DNA of 29,775 nucleotides from a virus. The stretch's first letter is position 1. Every line of letters begins with the position of its first letter. A program made the translations under genes and the position numbers. The notes under the pieces are model-generated. The model saw nothing but the letters and a program-made list of their open reading frames with translations, was not told where the DNA came from and did no database searches. Below are positions 7,915-16,128 of the stretch, in pieces. The DNA lies in the IMG/VR virus record IMGVR_UViG_3300031951_000874, positions 1-29,775 of that record; one strand, written 5' to 3'.

Positions 7915-8748
7915 AGTTTGTTTCTCCGAATTAATGCTTGACTTAGAAAGTACTACACCTGATTTTGAATTATCATCATTTTTTGGTGAATTATTTATAA
8001 ACTTAAAACCATCCCTGCTGAATATTATACTATCTGGATTTGCTGGTCTGTCCACATATCCCTTGCCAGAAAAAGTAATATTTCTTAAAACTCTACCAAT
8101 TTTATAGTTCTCGTGCTCGCCTAATCCACCATATGCTCTTAAATGTTTTGTTAAAAATGCTGTGCTTTCATCTCGTGGTAATACTGTATATTCACCAGAA
8201 ATTTTATTAATTAAACCATAATCAAAACCCTTAAAAAAGCACTCCATGCTAACATATTTTGATCCATTTTCAATTTCGTTAATAAGAGCTTCTGTGCGAT
8301 CTTTTAATTCTGGTTGAGTATATGCTTTATAAATTACAGAACCAGTTAATATATGAAATTTATCTGGTAGATTTTCTACTGATGTATTTTCATCAATAAG
8401 TTCACCATCTTCTGTGATTGGCCAATTTGATACAATATGACCGATTATTACAGATTCGTCGTGCTCTAAATTAGTTGGTTTGTGTTCGGGTGAATTTTTA
8501 GCGGCCCATACTTCGGCCTTATCAAAAATATCATCATTCTTATTCCATGATGAACTAACTAGTACCGATTGAGTATAATATAAATCTGAATCATCCACAC
8601 TAGCTAATGTTTTATTGAAAACGGTTTTAGGCTTATTTATAGTATCAGAAACAGGCAGCGGTTGTACAACTGAGGCATAAGAGATGTGGGCTTTTGCAGA
8701 TAGGAGGTCGCTCAAGCCATCATTAATTTCATCTTGAAAAATTTGCAT
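7306..8748 (-). CDS. Capsid maturation protease fused to scaffold
   Basis: A 480-residue protein. Residues about 50-235 resemble prohead proteases. They include LEHDESVIIGHI with candidate catalytic His96, YVSMECFF with candidate Ser167, and TFSGKGYVDRPANPDSII near the end of the domain. Residues about 285-375 form a long, strongly charged coiled coil (TQAAQTTIAELNTQLDTLRA and following), as in scaffolding proteins, then an acidic tail. An internal SD and ATG at 7914 would yield scaffold alone (separate entry). It acts inside the prohead: scaffold guides shell assembly and the protease then removes scaffold and capsid N-termini. GAGG precedes the start and a late-type box lies 26 bp upstream. 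The active-site residues are my reading by family pattern. Confidence 0.75.
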   Translation of the reverse strand: MQIFQDEINDGLSDLLSAKAHISYASVVQPLPVSDTINKPKTVFNKTLASVDDSDLYYTQSVLVSSSWNKNDDIFDKAEVWAAKNSPEHKPTNLEHDESVIIGHIVSNWPITEDGELIDENTSVENLPDKFHILTGSVIYKAYTQPELKDRTEALINEIENGSKYVSMECFFKGFDYGLINKISGEYTVLPRDESTAFLTKHLRAYGGLGEHENYKIGRVLRNITFSGKGYVDRPANPDSIIFSRDGFKFINNSPKNDDNSKSGVVLSKSSINSEKQTMNENTEVVETVVADCAEATQAAQTTIAELNTQLDTLRAEFEQATMHTKKQEEEAKKHNENMKTKSDELDALKAELAAANETIAGYMMKEKKMIRKASLVNNGVDSTDAESIVEKFDSLNDETFAAMTETWLDMAKKIKKNDKVTTAEEVAEADITEVLENVETTSDVAITVGGEDDSAVENTRAALVDFVYARLGKKLNKGE

Positions 8749-8758
8749 GATTTACCTC

Positions 8759-10969
8759 TTAGTTATTTTTATCATACACCGTGGCATAAAAAGATGCTTT
8801 AATAAGCTTATTTTCTTCAAATGTGAGTGGACGATTTAATTCGTGACCAATTTGTTTTAGCCAATATTGATATGCATGATACATATCTTTAATATTATTA
8901 TCTTTTTCAATTGAAGCTAACGAATTCAATAAAGATTCCTCATTAACACTTGACATTGGCTCAACACTAAAAAATAGTTTAGTCTTAATAGTTTCAATAT
9001 CTTTACTTTCAGAAGCTGATAGTTTGCGTAAATTATCTTTATTATAGAATGCTAATAAATGAGGATTCATAATCTCACTAATCTGATCCTCAATTTGATT
9101 TGCCCAAATAGCTAAAGATGCTCCTGTGCGTGGTTTAAAATCTTTTGTTTTCCTGATTTTGGTATCTTTACTATTTTTAGGTCTACCCTGTCCTGGAGCG
9201 CCCTTTGGTGCTGACTCTTGAAGAGGATTGCCCGCACCACCACCAAATGGAGATTTTGGTATCGCAAACTGTGACTTTAATTCCACAGCATTCATTTCTC
9301 CACGTTTCTTCGGTTCTAATTCTAAACCAACTTGACTTGGTGTGGCTAAACCTAATTGTAGTGCTATCTTCTTAAGAGTACTTTCAGTATTAGCATCATA
9401 ATATGGGCCAGATTTTTGTACCATTCTATCTGATTTCCTATCTCTATCTTCTCTATTAATTCTAACCTTCTCCATACTTGGATCAATACCAAATCTCATC
9501 TGTAATAATTCATCACTAATTACATTTCTATCAGCTAGTTGAATTAATAATGCTTTCTCTGCATCCTCATTAGATAGATCCATTCTATCAAATTCAATTT
9601 TTGCAGGATATTTAAATCCCATAGCTTTCTGAACAACCTCAATTTCTTTTTCCCAAAAACTTACTAGCACATCACGACCATATTGTAGTCTTTGTGTTAG
9701 TGTTTTAAGACTAATAAAATTATTAGTTGTACCAGACGCTCCAAATGTGCCCGTTAGTGTTGGAGGAATACCTAATCCAGCATAAACACTATTCAAGTGA
9801 GGAATATATTTACCCTCGCCTAAAAAGTTATGAACATTTGTATTACTCTCTAAGAGTTCGATATCTGGACCCCACACAAGATCCATTGTGCCACCACCCA
9901 CATTATTACCTAGGATAGCAGATAGTTTACTGGCTGCTGCTTTGGTTGGAGCAATTCTATGCTCTAAACTACCAAGTTTAAAAATACGAATATTAGATAC
10001 TGCGCCATCAAGAGCGCACATATCTGCTAATTTAAGCTTTTCAATAATGGTAATATCATCCATGATAGCATATATCATTGGATATGCCCAAATCTGCCAG
10101 TCATCTTTCTTATAGTGAAATACTGATGTCTTTTCAGGATTGAGAATATATGGTCTTCTGGTCTTTGCTGCTTCTAAAATATCGATTGGTAATTGAGATA
10201 CTATATTTCTTTCAGCATCATTCTTTGGACTATTAATAATTTTTCTTAAAGTTCCTGGTAATACAACCCCATAAATTTTATTTGTAGCAAATGAAGCGAG
10301 GGAGCCTCCCAGTACATCCACATAAACTGGATCAATAAAAGTGTACTTCCAAGGGATTTCTTTTTTGACTGGTTCTATATCTTCAAGGGTTGGATCAGCA
10401 ATGTCTGTTGATGCTGTTGCTCTATACATCTTATCAATAATCTTATTATTTAATTTAGCATATTGTTTATTAATTACAATATTACCAGTTCTATAAAGAT
10501 TATTTAAGAAACGCTCACTTCTATCTTTACCAGCAATTTTCTTAAACCATGCTCTATAAAATCTTTCAACCCTTTTATTTGGATGAACAATAGTAATACC
10601 CTGACTTGCAAAGTCACCCATAAGATCAATAATATTTTTTACTAAACCAACTCGCTGATAAATATCTTCAGCCTTTCTTATAATTAATTTAACTTGAGTT
10701 GGTATTGCTTCGTCTGGTCTGAAAGAATAATAGTCGCTTTTTGTCAAACCGGGGCGACCACTAACATTCGTATCAAGATTAGAAAAATCCAATCTGGTTC
10801 TTCGTGCTGTGGATCTTTCAATACCATTAAATTCGGTAAGAGATTCTGATGAAGATTTTAATGCTTCTTTTTTACTGTTAAGATCATCACCCCATGTTAC
10901 GTAAGCTTCTTGACCATCATATTGGGCGTTTTCTATAGCTTCACTCTTGGGATATTTTTGATTAGCCAT
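8759..10969 (-). CDS. Portal protein
   Basis: A 736-residue protein between the large terminase and the protease/scaffold gene, the usual portal position. It has no signal peptide and is rich in charged helices. The central region (KYIPHLNSVYAGLGIPPTLT, then LKTLTQRLQYGRDVLVSFWE) has the proline-containing turn and long helix typical of portal stem and clip regions. The C-terminal 200 residues include a low-complexity linker (GGGAGNPLQESAPKGAPGQG) and a Lys-rich segment. It would form the dodecameric ring through which DNA enters. The leader has no clear SD and is AT-rich; a late-type box lies 46 bp upstream. Assignment rests on order, size and pattern. Confidence 0.8.
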   Translation of the reverse strand: MANQKYPKSEAIENAQYDGQEAYVTWGDDLNSKKEALKSSSESLTEFNGIERSTARRTRLDFSNLDTNVSGRPGLTKSDYYSFRPDEAIPTQVKLIIRKAEDIYQRVGLVKNIIDLMGDFASQGITIVHPNKRVERFYRAWFKKIAGKDRSERFLNNLYRTGNIVINKQYAKLNNKIIDKMYRATASTDIADPTLEDIEPVKKEIPWKYTFIDPVYVDVLGGSLASFATNKIYGVVLPGTLRKIINSPKNDAERNIVSQLPIDILEAAKTRRPYILNPEKTSVFHYKKDDWQIWAYPMIYAIMDDITIIEKLKLADMCALDGAVSNIRIFKLGSLEHRIAPTKAAASKLSAILGNNVGGGTMDLVWGPDIELLESNTNVHNFLGEGKYIPHLNSVYAGLGIPPTLTGTFGASGTTNNFISLKTLTQRLQYGRDVLVSFWEKEIEVVQKAMGFKYPAKIEFDRMDLSNEDAEKALLIQLADRNVISDELLQMRFGIDPSMEKVRINREDRDRKSDRMVQKSGPYYDANTESTLKKIALQLGLATPSQVGLELEPKKRGEMNAVELKSQFAIPKSPFGGGAGNPLQESAPKGAPGQGRPKNSKDTKIRKTKDFKPRTGASLAIWANQIEDQISEIMNPHLLAFYNKDNLRKLSASESKDIETIKTKLFFSVEPMSSVNEESLLNSLASIEKDNNIKDMYHAYQYWLKQIGHELNRPLTFEENKLIKASFYATVYDKNN
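8769..8782 (-). promoter_or_regulatory. Putative late promoter box inside the portal gene 3' end
   Basis: The minus strand reads ACGGTGTATGATAAAAAT, 26 bp before the protease-scaffold start at 8748 and within the last codons of the portal gene. It has the GGTGTAT core and no -35. Confidence 0.45.
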
Positions 10970-11009
10970 AATTTAATATTATTATAATACTATTGTGATT
11001 GGATTAAGA

Positions 11010-11023
11010 ATCTTATACACCAT
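11010..11023 (-). promoter_or_regulatory. Putative late promoter box upstream of portal
   Basis: The minus strand reads ATGGTGTATAAGATTC, 46 bp before the portal start and overlapping the terminase stop region. It has the full TGGTGTAT core; no TTGACA-like sequence lies at the right distance. Confidence 0.5.
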
Positions 11024-13056
11024 TATTGTCTATAAACAGCACCATAAAAATCATCATTAGCACCACTTGTAAACCATTCTGGTCCTTTATAAAATTGACC
11101 TTTTTGTTTAGGGTCTAAATTTCTAACATTACCACCAATAATATTATATTCTGGTGTGGCAAAGCTTCTAAGCATTTGTCTAGCTAACATATTAGCTATT
11201 ACTAATGCGCTATATCGGTCTTTGCGCAATCTGCCTTTTCTACCATTAGCTGTTTTAATTTCTGGAGTATCCCATCTATCTCTAGCATTTGCTCCACCAC
11301 TAGTATGAGTCATAACAATAGTGGTCAATTCGTTTTTTAATTCTTCAATTTCCATAATACATTCACTTAATGTATCATACATAGGAGTTAAATCAGTACT
11401 AAGAATATCCTGACCCTCATCCGCTAAAGTGAGTCCTAATGTAAGATTATCAAATCGTGGGAATAAAAGAACTTTATCTTCTAGATCTTTTCTTAATCCA
11501 TGATTAGCCTGTGCTGTCCAATCGGCTCTTGCAAATTGCACTAATTCTAAAATATGATATCCTTGTTGACTATCTGTTTCTTTTGGTTTTTCATAATCAA
11601 TAATAGGCCATACAAGTTTTTCGCCTGGTTTTAAATTTTGTGGATCGTGTAATGCTTCTTCAATAGCAACACCACCACCCTGAGCATCCATACCAATTCT
11701 GGCTGGAGGAAAAACTGTCATTAGACTACGAATTTTTCTAGCACAATAACTATAGAAATCGTGCTCATCGACTAAACCAGTTTTTTGACGATCTTTAAAA
11801 TTAGTTCTATTAGTAGTCCAACAATATACAACTCTGGTATGATCCTTATGCAGTTCTAGTACGACTATAGAAAAATTATCTTGTTCTGATGCCGGGTCAA
11901 CTCCATAGATATATTGCTTATCTGGATTACCTTTAATCACAGCATCAAATGCTACTTTGCCACACGATGGGAAGGATATATCTTTCTCATCATTAACTAC
12001 ACAGCTTTCAATAAGGCTTCTTCTAAAGAATCCATCACTATCTTCTGTAAAGCATGCTGCATATTCCATATTATAAATACCAGTATGAATTGTAGCTTTG
12101 GCTCTGGATACTTGTTTATCATCCATGAAACCCTTCGGAATTAATTCATATGGCATACGTACTATGCTATAGTCTCTCCAATTAAAACTATCTGGTACTT
12201 CACCCTTAAAAATTTCTTCTAGTTTAGTCTTATCTCCACGACTATTAATAATATCTTTATATCTATTCCAATATTGTGCGAAGTGCTTGAAACTATAGTC
12301 TGCTGTTCCGGCTATTATAGCTTGGTTTCCTTTCTTTAATTGAACTGCTTCTAATTCTTCATTCCATAGTCCAGCCTCTCTCATTGCTTGTTTTTTGGCT
12401 TCTTCTTTAACATTTTGAATTGGATTTGCACTTACGGCAGCGAAACCTGATACTACGGTTTCATAAATATCTGGAGATATTGATGCAAATTCGTCAGCGA
12501 TAATAATATGTGCTCTTAAACCTCTAATTTTACTACCATCACCCATAGGAATAGCCACAGCCCAACTATCACCTAATCTCATTGTGCATCTATCCACATC
12601 TCGTCTAGGACCATCATCATTACCATTAAATATACTACGTAAAATAGCACTAGTTCTCCAAATAGTTTCCATATATTCAAATATAATTTTACTTTGTCTA
12701 AATGCGGCACCAACAATAACTATCTTAGTTCCTGGTATAAAAATACATTTAAGAACACAGTATAGTGCAAGAATGAATGATTTACCAAAACCACGACTAG
12801 CAATAAACATAGGAAATGGACGAATCCAAAACTCTTGCAGAATGGATATTTGTATTGGGTGGAGTTCTATACCAAATAATAGTTTACATGCTGTACCAAA
12901 ATATAGTGGATTGGTAAATAGTCTTAATAGGTGAAGATCTGGATTTTCAATATCTTCCTTGGTTCTACCAATAAGATGATTTTTAGGAATTTGTAATGCA
13001 GAAAGGTCGCCTAGATTTAACCAGGCGTCTTCAAATGTTGTTAGTTTGTTGCTCAT
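11023..13056 (-). CDS. terL: Terminase large subunit
   Basis: A 677-residue protein with all main terminase motifs. Walker A is ASRGFGKS (residues 86-93) and Walker B is IIIADE (184-189). RNase H-type nuclease acidic residues are D387 in YGVDPASEQD and D457 in IGMDAQGGG, and a third acid is likely in the Lys/Arg-rich stretch before SALVIAN near 635. It powers DNA packaging into the prohead through the portal and cuts the genome. Its start lies inside the 3' end of the ERCC4-type nuclease gene (26-base overlap), so the two are coupled. Size and motif order are normal for the family. Confidence 0.95.
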   Translation of the reverse strand: MSNKLTTFEDAWLNLGDLSALQIPKNHLIGRTKEDIENPDLHLLRLFTNPLYFGTACKLLFGIELHPIQISILQEFWIRPFPMFIASRGFGKSFILALYCVLKCIFIPGTKIVIVGAAFRQSKIIFEYMETIWRTSAILRSIFNGNDDGPRRDVDRCTMRLGDSWAVAIPMGDGSKIRGLRAHIIIADEFASISPDIYETVVSGFAAVSANPIQNVKEEAKKQAMREAGLWNEELEAVQLKKGNQAIIAGTADYSFKHFAQYWNRYKDIINSRGDKTKLEEIFKGEVPDSFNWRDYSIVRMPYELIPKGFMDDKQVSRAKATIHTGIYNMEYAACFTEDSDGFFRRSLIESCVVNDEKDISFPSCGKVAFDAVIKGNPDKQYIYGVDPASEQDNFSIVVLELHKDHTRVVYCWTTNRTNFKDRQKTGLVDEHDFYSYCARKIRSLMTVFPPARIGMDAQGGGVAIEEALHDPQNLKPGEKLVWPIIDYEKPKETDSQQGYHILELVQFARADWTAQANHGLRKDLEDKVLLFPRFDNLTLGLTLADEGQDILSTDLTPMYDTLSECIMEIEELKNELTTIVMTHTSGGANARDRWDTPEIKTANGRKGRLRKDRYSALVIANMLARQMLRSFATPEYNIIGGNVRNLDPKQKGQFYKGPEWFTSGANDDFYGAVYRQ

Positions 13057-13498
13057 ACACTCTCTTCATTATGGAGACTGCTGTTCTTCTGGCATTTTCT
13101 ATAGATCCACAAAGCATGATATGTATTCCATATTGCATCTGTATTTCTACTAATCTTTTTAGGATATAATTACCAGACACTCTGAGCTTGCTCCATAATT
13201 TTTTAGGAATATCAGAATTATTTGGGTACTCCAAAACATCATTAAGCTCAAACTCTAAAAGGATAAAGGAGTATCTTATTTTACTCATTCTATCTAATAC
13301 ATCTAAAAATCTACTTTCACTAAGATTATTAGCTATTTCGCTCACACTTCGTTTACGCTCAATAGCTAGAACATCCTCAAAGCCAGCAATACTATAATCA
13401 CCGGTGTCCAGTTTTTGATGTGATGTAGAGTGATATCCGAATTCCCACGGAAGTTGTTCTCTGGTATCTATTATGATTGTAAAAGGATCTTTATTCAT
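13031..13498 (-). CDS. ERCC4/XPF-type nuclease
   Basis: A 155-residue single-domain protein with the ERCC4 nuclease signature. It has IIDTREQLPW (D11), LDTGDYSI (residues 31-38) and the catalytic IERK (46-49), which coordinates the metal. It lacks the helicase and HhH domains of cellular XPF. In phages, such stand-alone domains cut branched or flap DNA. Placed between HNH and terminase, it may resolve replicated DNA before packaging. The family call is firm; the packaging link is inferred from the 26-base overlap with the large terminase gene. Confidence 0.85.
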   Translation of the reverse strand: MNKDPFTIIIDTREQLPWEFGYHSTSHQKLDTGDYSIAGFEDVLAIERKRSVSEIANNLSESRFLDVLDRMSKIRYSFILLEFELNDVLEYPNNSDIPKKLWSKLRVSGNYILKRLVEIQMQYGIHIMLCGSIENARRTAVSIMKRVYEQQTNNI

Positions 13499-13500
13499 AA

Positions 13501-13770
13501 TTACTTTCGTAATTTATTTAAAATAATTGAATTAAAAAATGCACAATAATTTTCTTCATTATCTTTAATACGTTGATGACAATCTCTGCAAAGTGTTATT
13601 CCATTATTAATATGATACCTTAATCCTGGAAAATCTGCCCATCTTTGAATATGATGAGCATTTAATTTTTTAGTTTTGCCACAATGTGGCCACTGACAAG
13701 TAAAATTATCTCTTTTATATATTTGCTGTCTCCATTTTTTATATAGTGGATCTTGATAGTTTCTACTCAT
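13501..13770 (-). CDS. HNH endonuclease
   Basis: An 89-residue protein with C25-x4-C30, A-H39-H40 (the first HNH His pair), N in the HINNGITL segment near residue 55, and C61-x2-C64-H65. This is the complete HNH fold with a structural zinc site. Small HNH proteins next to the terminase are common in phages and are needed for DNA cutting during packaging in some cos-type phages. It overlaps the putative small terminase by 8 bases and is followed by the ERCC4-type nuclease. A homing function cannot be excluded but the neighbourhood favours packaging. Confidence 0.88.
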   Translation of the reverse strand: MSRNYQDPLYKKWRQQIYKRDNFTCQWPHCGKTKKLNAHHIQRWADFPGLRYHINNGITLCRDCHQRIKDNEENYCAFFNSIILNKLRK

Positions 13771-14575
13771 TATCTATCACACTTTGATCATTTAATATTG
13801 GTCGATCCACCTTATTATCTGCATAACTATGATATTCATATAATTTTTGCTTTGCTTTTTCTGTTGCCATAGCCAAGATTTCCATCTCACGACCCTCTTT
13901 TTCACGAATAGCCTCATCTTCAAGCATACGAATCAAACCAACCCAACTACTTTTACCATCTTCGATACGCTTGATTCTTTGCTCTCTGGTGGCTTTTAAA
14001 TCTTTGCTAATCTTTTGCTGCTCATTTAATAGTTTGGTATATTCATTAGTATAACTAGCAATACTATTTCTTGCAAAACTTAGTTGAGTTTCTAAACTAG
14101 CTAACTTGGGAATATCTCTTTCTGTTTCTGGTTTTTCATATTCTTTATCAACTTGTTTTTGTAGTTTTTCTGTTTCAGCGATATGACGCTTACGCTCTTT
14201 CATACTACGATTAATTAAAATATCTATTGTAATAAATTGTTTAATCTGTAATTCTTCTGCTGGTAAAACATCTTCTCGAAACTGACGTATCAAACCAACC
14301 CAAGTATCCTCAAAGTATTCAAGTTCACCGCTGTTTTCATCAAACTGTCGTTCAATTTCAGTCCAGAATGTTTTACTGTGCAATTTACGTTTTAAATAAT
14401 CGCTATCATTTTTTTCATCATCACTAATTAATAGTCGTTGCTCATTAATATAACGATTAACTGGATCAACATTACGATTCAACTGATCTGCAATTTGATC
14501 AACTGTGAGTTTACCTATATTGTCTCGGATGAATTGTTCTTCATCTAAACTTAATTGGCCTCGTTTTTTAGCCAT
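13763..14575 (-). CDS. Putative terminase small subunit (HTH plus coiled coil)
   Basis: A 270-residue protein. The N-terminal 45 residues (LSLDEEQFIRDNIGKLTVDQ, then IADQLNRNVDPVNRYI) look like a helix-turn-helix. The rest is long charged helix. The motif WVGLIR occurs twice, at W92 and W211, suggesting an internal duplication or two equivalent contact sites. An N-terminal HTH, oligomerising helices and location upstream of HNH and the large terminase fit a small terminase that recognises the packaging site. The assignment is by architecture and position, not by a sequence signature. Confidence 0.55.
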   Translation of the reverse strand: MAKKRGQLSLDEEQFIRDNIGKLTVDQIADQLNRNVDPVNRYINEQRLLISDDEKNDSDYLKRKLHSKTFWTEIERQFDENSGELEYFEDTWVGLIRQFREDVLPAEELQIKQFITIDILINRSMKERKRHIAETEKLQKQVDKEYEKPETERDIPKLASLETQLSFARNSIASYTNEYTKLLNEQQKISKDLKATREQRIKRIEDGKSSWVGLIRMLEDEAIREKEGREMEILAMATEKAKQKLYEYHSYADNKVDRPILNDQSVIDNE

Positions 14576-15215
14576 GACTATCCCTCGATAAATTATGTTT
14601 ATCTAAAATTTCTTTAATATGTTTTTGTAGTTTGATCAGATCTTGTTTGTGAACCTTTGCTCCGCCCTTAAGTCTAATATATGTTTCTCTATATTTAGTA
14701 GAAATATTATCTTCAATAATTTTAATTAATTCATTATTACCTATAGTATCTACCAAATCGCTTTTGCTTTGTAAATTAGCACCAGTTTCATGCTCTATGT
14801 TGGTGGGAAGCATCAGATTTTTTTTAGTTGTATTTCTTTCCGACCACTGAGTAAAAATCTCACAATCATTTTTATTAGTAAACTTTGAACATTGATTGGA
14901 ACTTAATTTATTCTTAGGATCGAAAAATGGACAGGTAGCGCAAACATTGTCTGGCCTAAAATAGTTATCTCTTTTAAAGTTGAAAAGACGATTTCTCACA
15001 TGAGTCCATAAGAAATTTTCAAGAGGTCTTTTGTAGTCGTATTGTTCCAAGCCCTCTATTGCGAATATGGCAGCCTGCTGCTTCATATCCTCTATCTCAT
15101 GATAGCCAAACTTAAATTTATATATTAATTTTTTACTTATGGTATCAAGCGCTGCTAAAAAATCACTCTCTTTTACTTTTTTTCTAGTAAATATATCATT
15201 CTTTTTTTTCGCCAT
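14568..15215 (-). CDS. Sigma70-region-2-like factor with cysteine cluster, putative late sigma
   Basis: A 215-residue protein. Residues about 30-85 match sigma region 2: FGYHEIEDMKQQAAIFAIEG, then EQYDYKRPLENFLWTHVRNRL ending in FNFKRDNYFR. The segment EIEDMKQQ corresponds to the core RNA polymerase contact and the aromatic/basic tail to -10 recognition. A cluster follows (C92, C95, C109, C118) that could bind zinc. The C-terminal 50 residues are helical and basic. Such a short sigma, lacking a clear region 4, recalls T4 gp55, which reads late promoters that have only a -10 box. This fits the -35-less boxes found before structural genes here. It is near the start of the leftward block, overlapping the small ORF at 15199. 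Confidence 0.7.
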   Translation of the reverse strand: MAKKKNDIFTRKKVKESDFLAALDTISKKLIYKFKFGYHEIEDMKQQAAIFAIEGLEQYDYKRPLENFLWTHVRNRLFNFKRDNYFRPDNVCATCPFFDPKNKLSSNQCSKFTNKNDCEIFTQWSERNTTKKNLMLPTNIEHETGANLQSKSDLVDTIGNNELIKIIEDNISTKYRETYIRLKGGAKVHKQDLIKLQKHIKEILDKHNLSRDSHG

Positions 15216-15354
15216 TTGATTCTTCTAATAATTCCTCGATTGTTTTATTAGTATTATTTTCTGCTGCTAATTCCTTTGATACATCAATATCTGTGCTAGC
15301 GGTAACTTTTAGTATGGATTCAACAAAAACTGGTTCGTTTTCAGAATTTATCAT
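15199..15354 (-). CDS. Small acidic protein at the start of the leftward operon
   Basis: A 51-residue ORF (MINSENEPVFVESILKVTAS, ending ESNGEKKE). It has AAGGTG 4-9 bases before the ATG and overlaps the sigma-like gene by 17 bases, so it is probably translated with it. It is acidic with no recognised domain. It is the first gene of the minus-strand block, directly after the divergent promoter region. Confidence 0.6.
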
Positions 15355-15437
15355 TTTGCACCTTGCTCGTTTTAAATTACGGCTTACTATACTATAGTAG
15401 TTTAATTTTACACTAAGTAAAGGATAATGGTGAATTT
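15355..15437. promoter_or_regulatory. Divergent intergenic region between late and rightward genes
   Basis: An AT-rich gap between two divergent starts (15354 and 15438). It holds a near-palindrome around TACTATAGTA (15390s) and, on the minus strand, TTAGTGTAAAATTAAAC (15403-15416 core). That is a weak version of the late box, 54 bp before the first leftward gene. On the plus strand TATACT near 15389 could serve as a -10, but no good -35 is present. Confidence 0.4.
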
Positions 15438-15656
15438 ATGAGCAAAAGCTATAGAAAGTGGACAGACGCTGATATTCAGTTTATCAATGATAATAAGGGT
15501 CTTTTGGATAAGGAAGTGGCCGCTAAGTTGAGTGAGGCTACTGGTCAACTTATTAGTCCTAGTATGATTCGTCGCCAGCGTCGTAAGAGTGGTATCACAA
15601 AGAGTCGTGGACGTCCAGCAAAGAATAGGCAGGCAATCCAAGAAGGAGTTAACTGA
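15438..15656 (+). CDS. Small HTH/DNA-binding-like protein
   Basis: A 72-residue basic protein. The N-terminal half WTDADIQFINDNKGLLDKEV then AAKLSEATG has a helix-turn-helix look similar to the N-terminus of the putative small terminase (FIRDNIGKLTVDQIADQL). The C-terminal half is strongly basic (SMIRRQRRKSGITKSRGRPA), with an AT-hook-like RGRP. It is the first rightward gene and is coupled to the next by TGATG. It is a candidate transcription regulator acting at the divergent region. The target is unknown. Confidence 0.55.
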   Translation: MSKSYRKWTDADIQFINDNKGLLDKEVAAKLSEATGQLISPSMIRRQRRKSGITKSRGRPAKNRQAIQEGVN

Positions 15657-16048
15657 TGGAAAAGAAACCTTTCGGATATAGTTATTTTCTAGATATGTAT
15701 AATACTGCTGAAGGCACAGCAGATAATCTAGAATTAGTCTACAGATTTTTGGAAAAGCTAGTGGATGAAATTGGTATGACACGAATGACACCACCCATTG
15801 TGATTCATGGTCCAACAGATCATGGACGCGAATTGTATCCTGATAAGTATGGTGTTAGTGGATGGGTTGGCCTAATTGAGAGTGGAATTCAGATTCATGC
15901 TATTGAGGCTGTGCATTTTATTAGTTTGGATGTTTATTCTTGCTCAGAATTTAAACCTGAAACTGTTCTAGAATTTGCTAAAAAGCATTTTGGATTTGAT
16001 AAATATGAAGAACACTTTGTAAAACGTGGATTAGAATATCATTCTTAA
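15656..16048 (+). CDS. AdoMet decarboxylase (SpeD) family, pyruvoyl enzyme
   Basis: A 130-residue protein with the SpeD fold signature GWVGLIESGIQIHAIEAVHF followed by ISLDVYSC. The self-cleavage site is E75-S76, whose Ser would become the pyruvoyl cofactor. H81 and C96 match the processing His and the catalytic Cys. The ends YRFLEKLVDEIGM and FVKRGLEYHS also fit. Family members decarboxylate S-adenosylmethionine for spermidine synthesis; some phage and bacterial relatives act on arginine or ornithine instead. Its substrate cannot be told from sequence alone. It is an auxiliary metabolic gene in a two-gene unit closed by a terminator. Confidence 0.8.
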   Translation: MEKKPFGYSYFLDMYNTAEGTADNLELVYRFLEKLVDEIGMTRMTPPIVIHGPTDHGRELYPDKYGVSGWVGLIESGIQIHAIEAVHFISLDVYSCSEFKPETVLEFAKKHFGFDKYEEHFVKRGLEYHS

Positions 16049-16075
16049 TTAGAGTTATAATTTATAATTCTAGGA

Positions 16076-16116
16076 ATCGGCGGCTACTATAACTGGTGGC
16101 CGTCGATTTCTTTTTT
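16076..16116 (+). terminator. Rho-independent terminator after the SpeD-like gene
   Basis: A nine-bp stem (ATCGGCGGC with GCCGTCGAT, one G-T pair) is followed by TTTCTTTTTT. It ends the HTH-SpeD unit; the next gene starts 13 bases later. Confidence 0.75.
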
Positions 16117-16128
16117 ATGGAGATACTG

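Noticed and set aside
15408-15815. Minus-strand ORF of 135 codons in the divergent region
   Set aside because: It is antisense to the HTH-like gene and the start of the SpeD-like gene, both with good family or coupling evidence.
16096-16128. GTG or ATG starts upstream of 16129 for the secreted protein
   Set aside because: They fall in the terminator or lack an SD, and would put a poor sequence before an otherwise ideal signal peptide.
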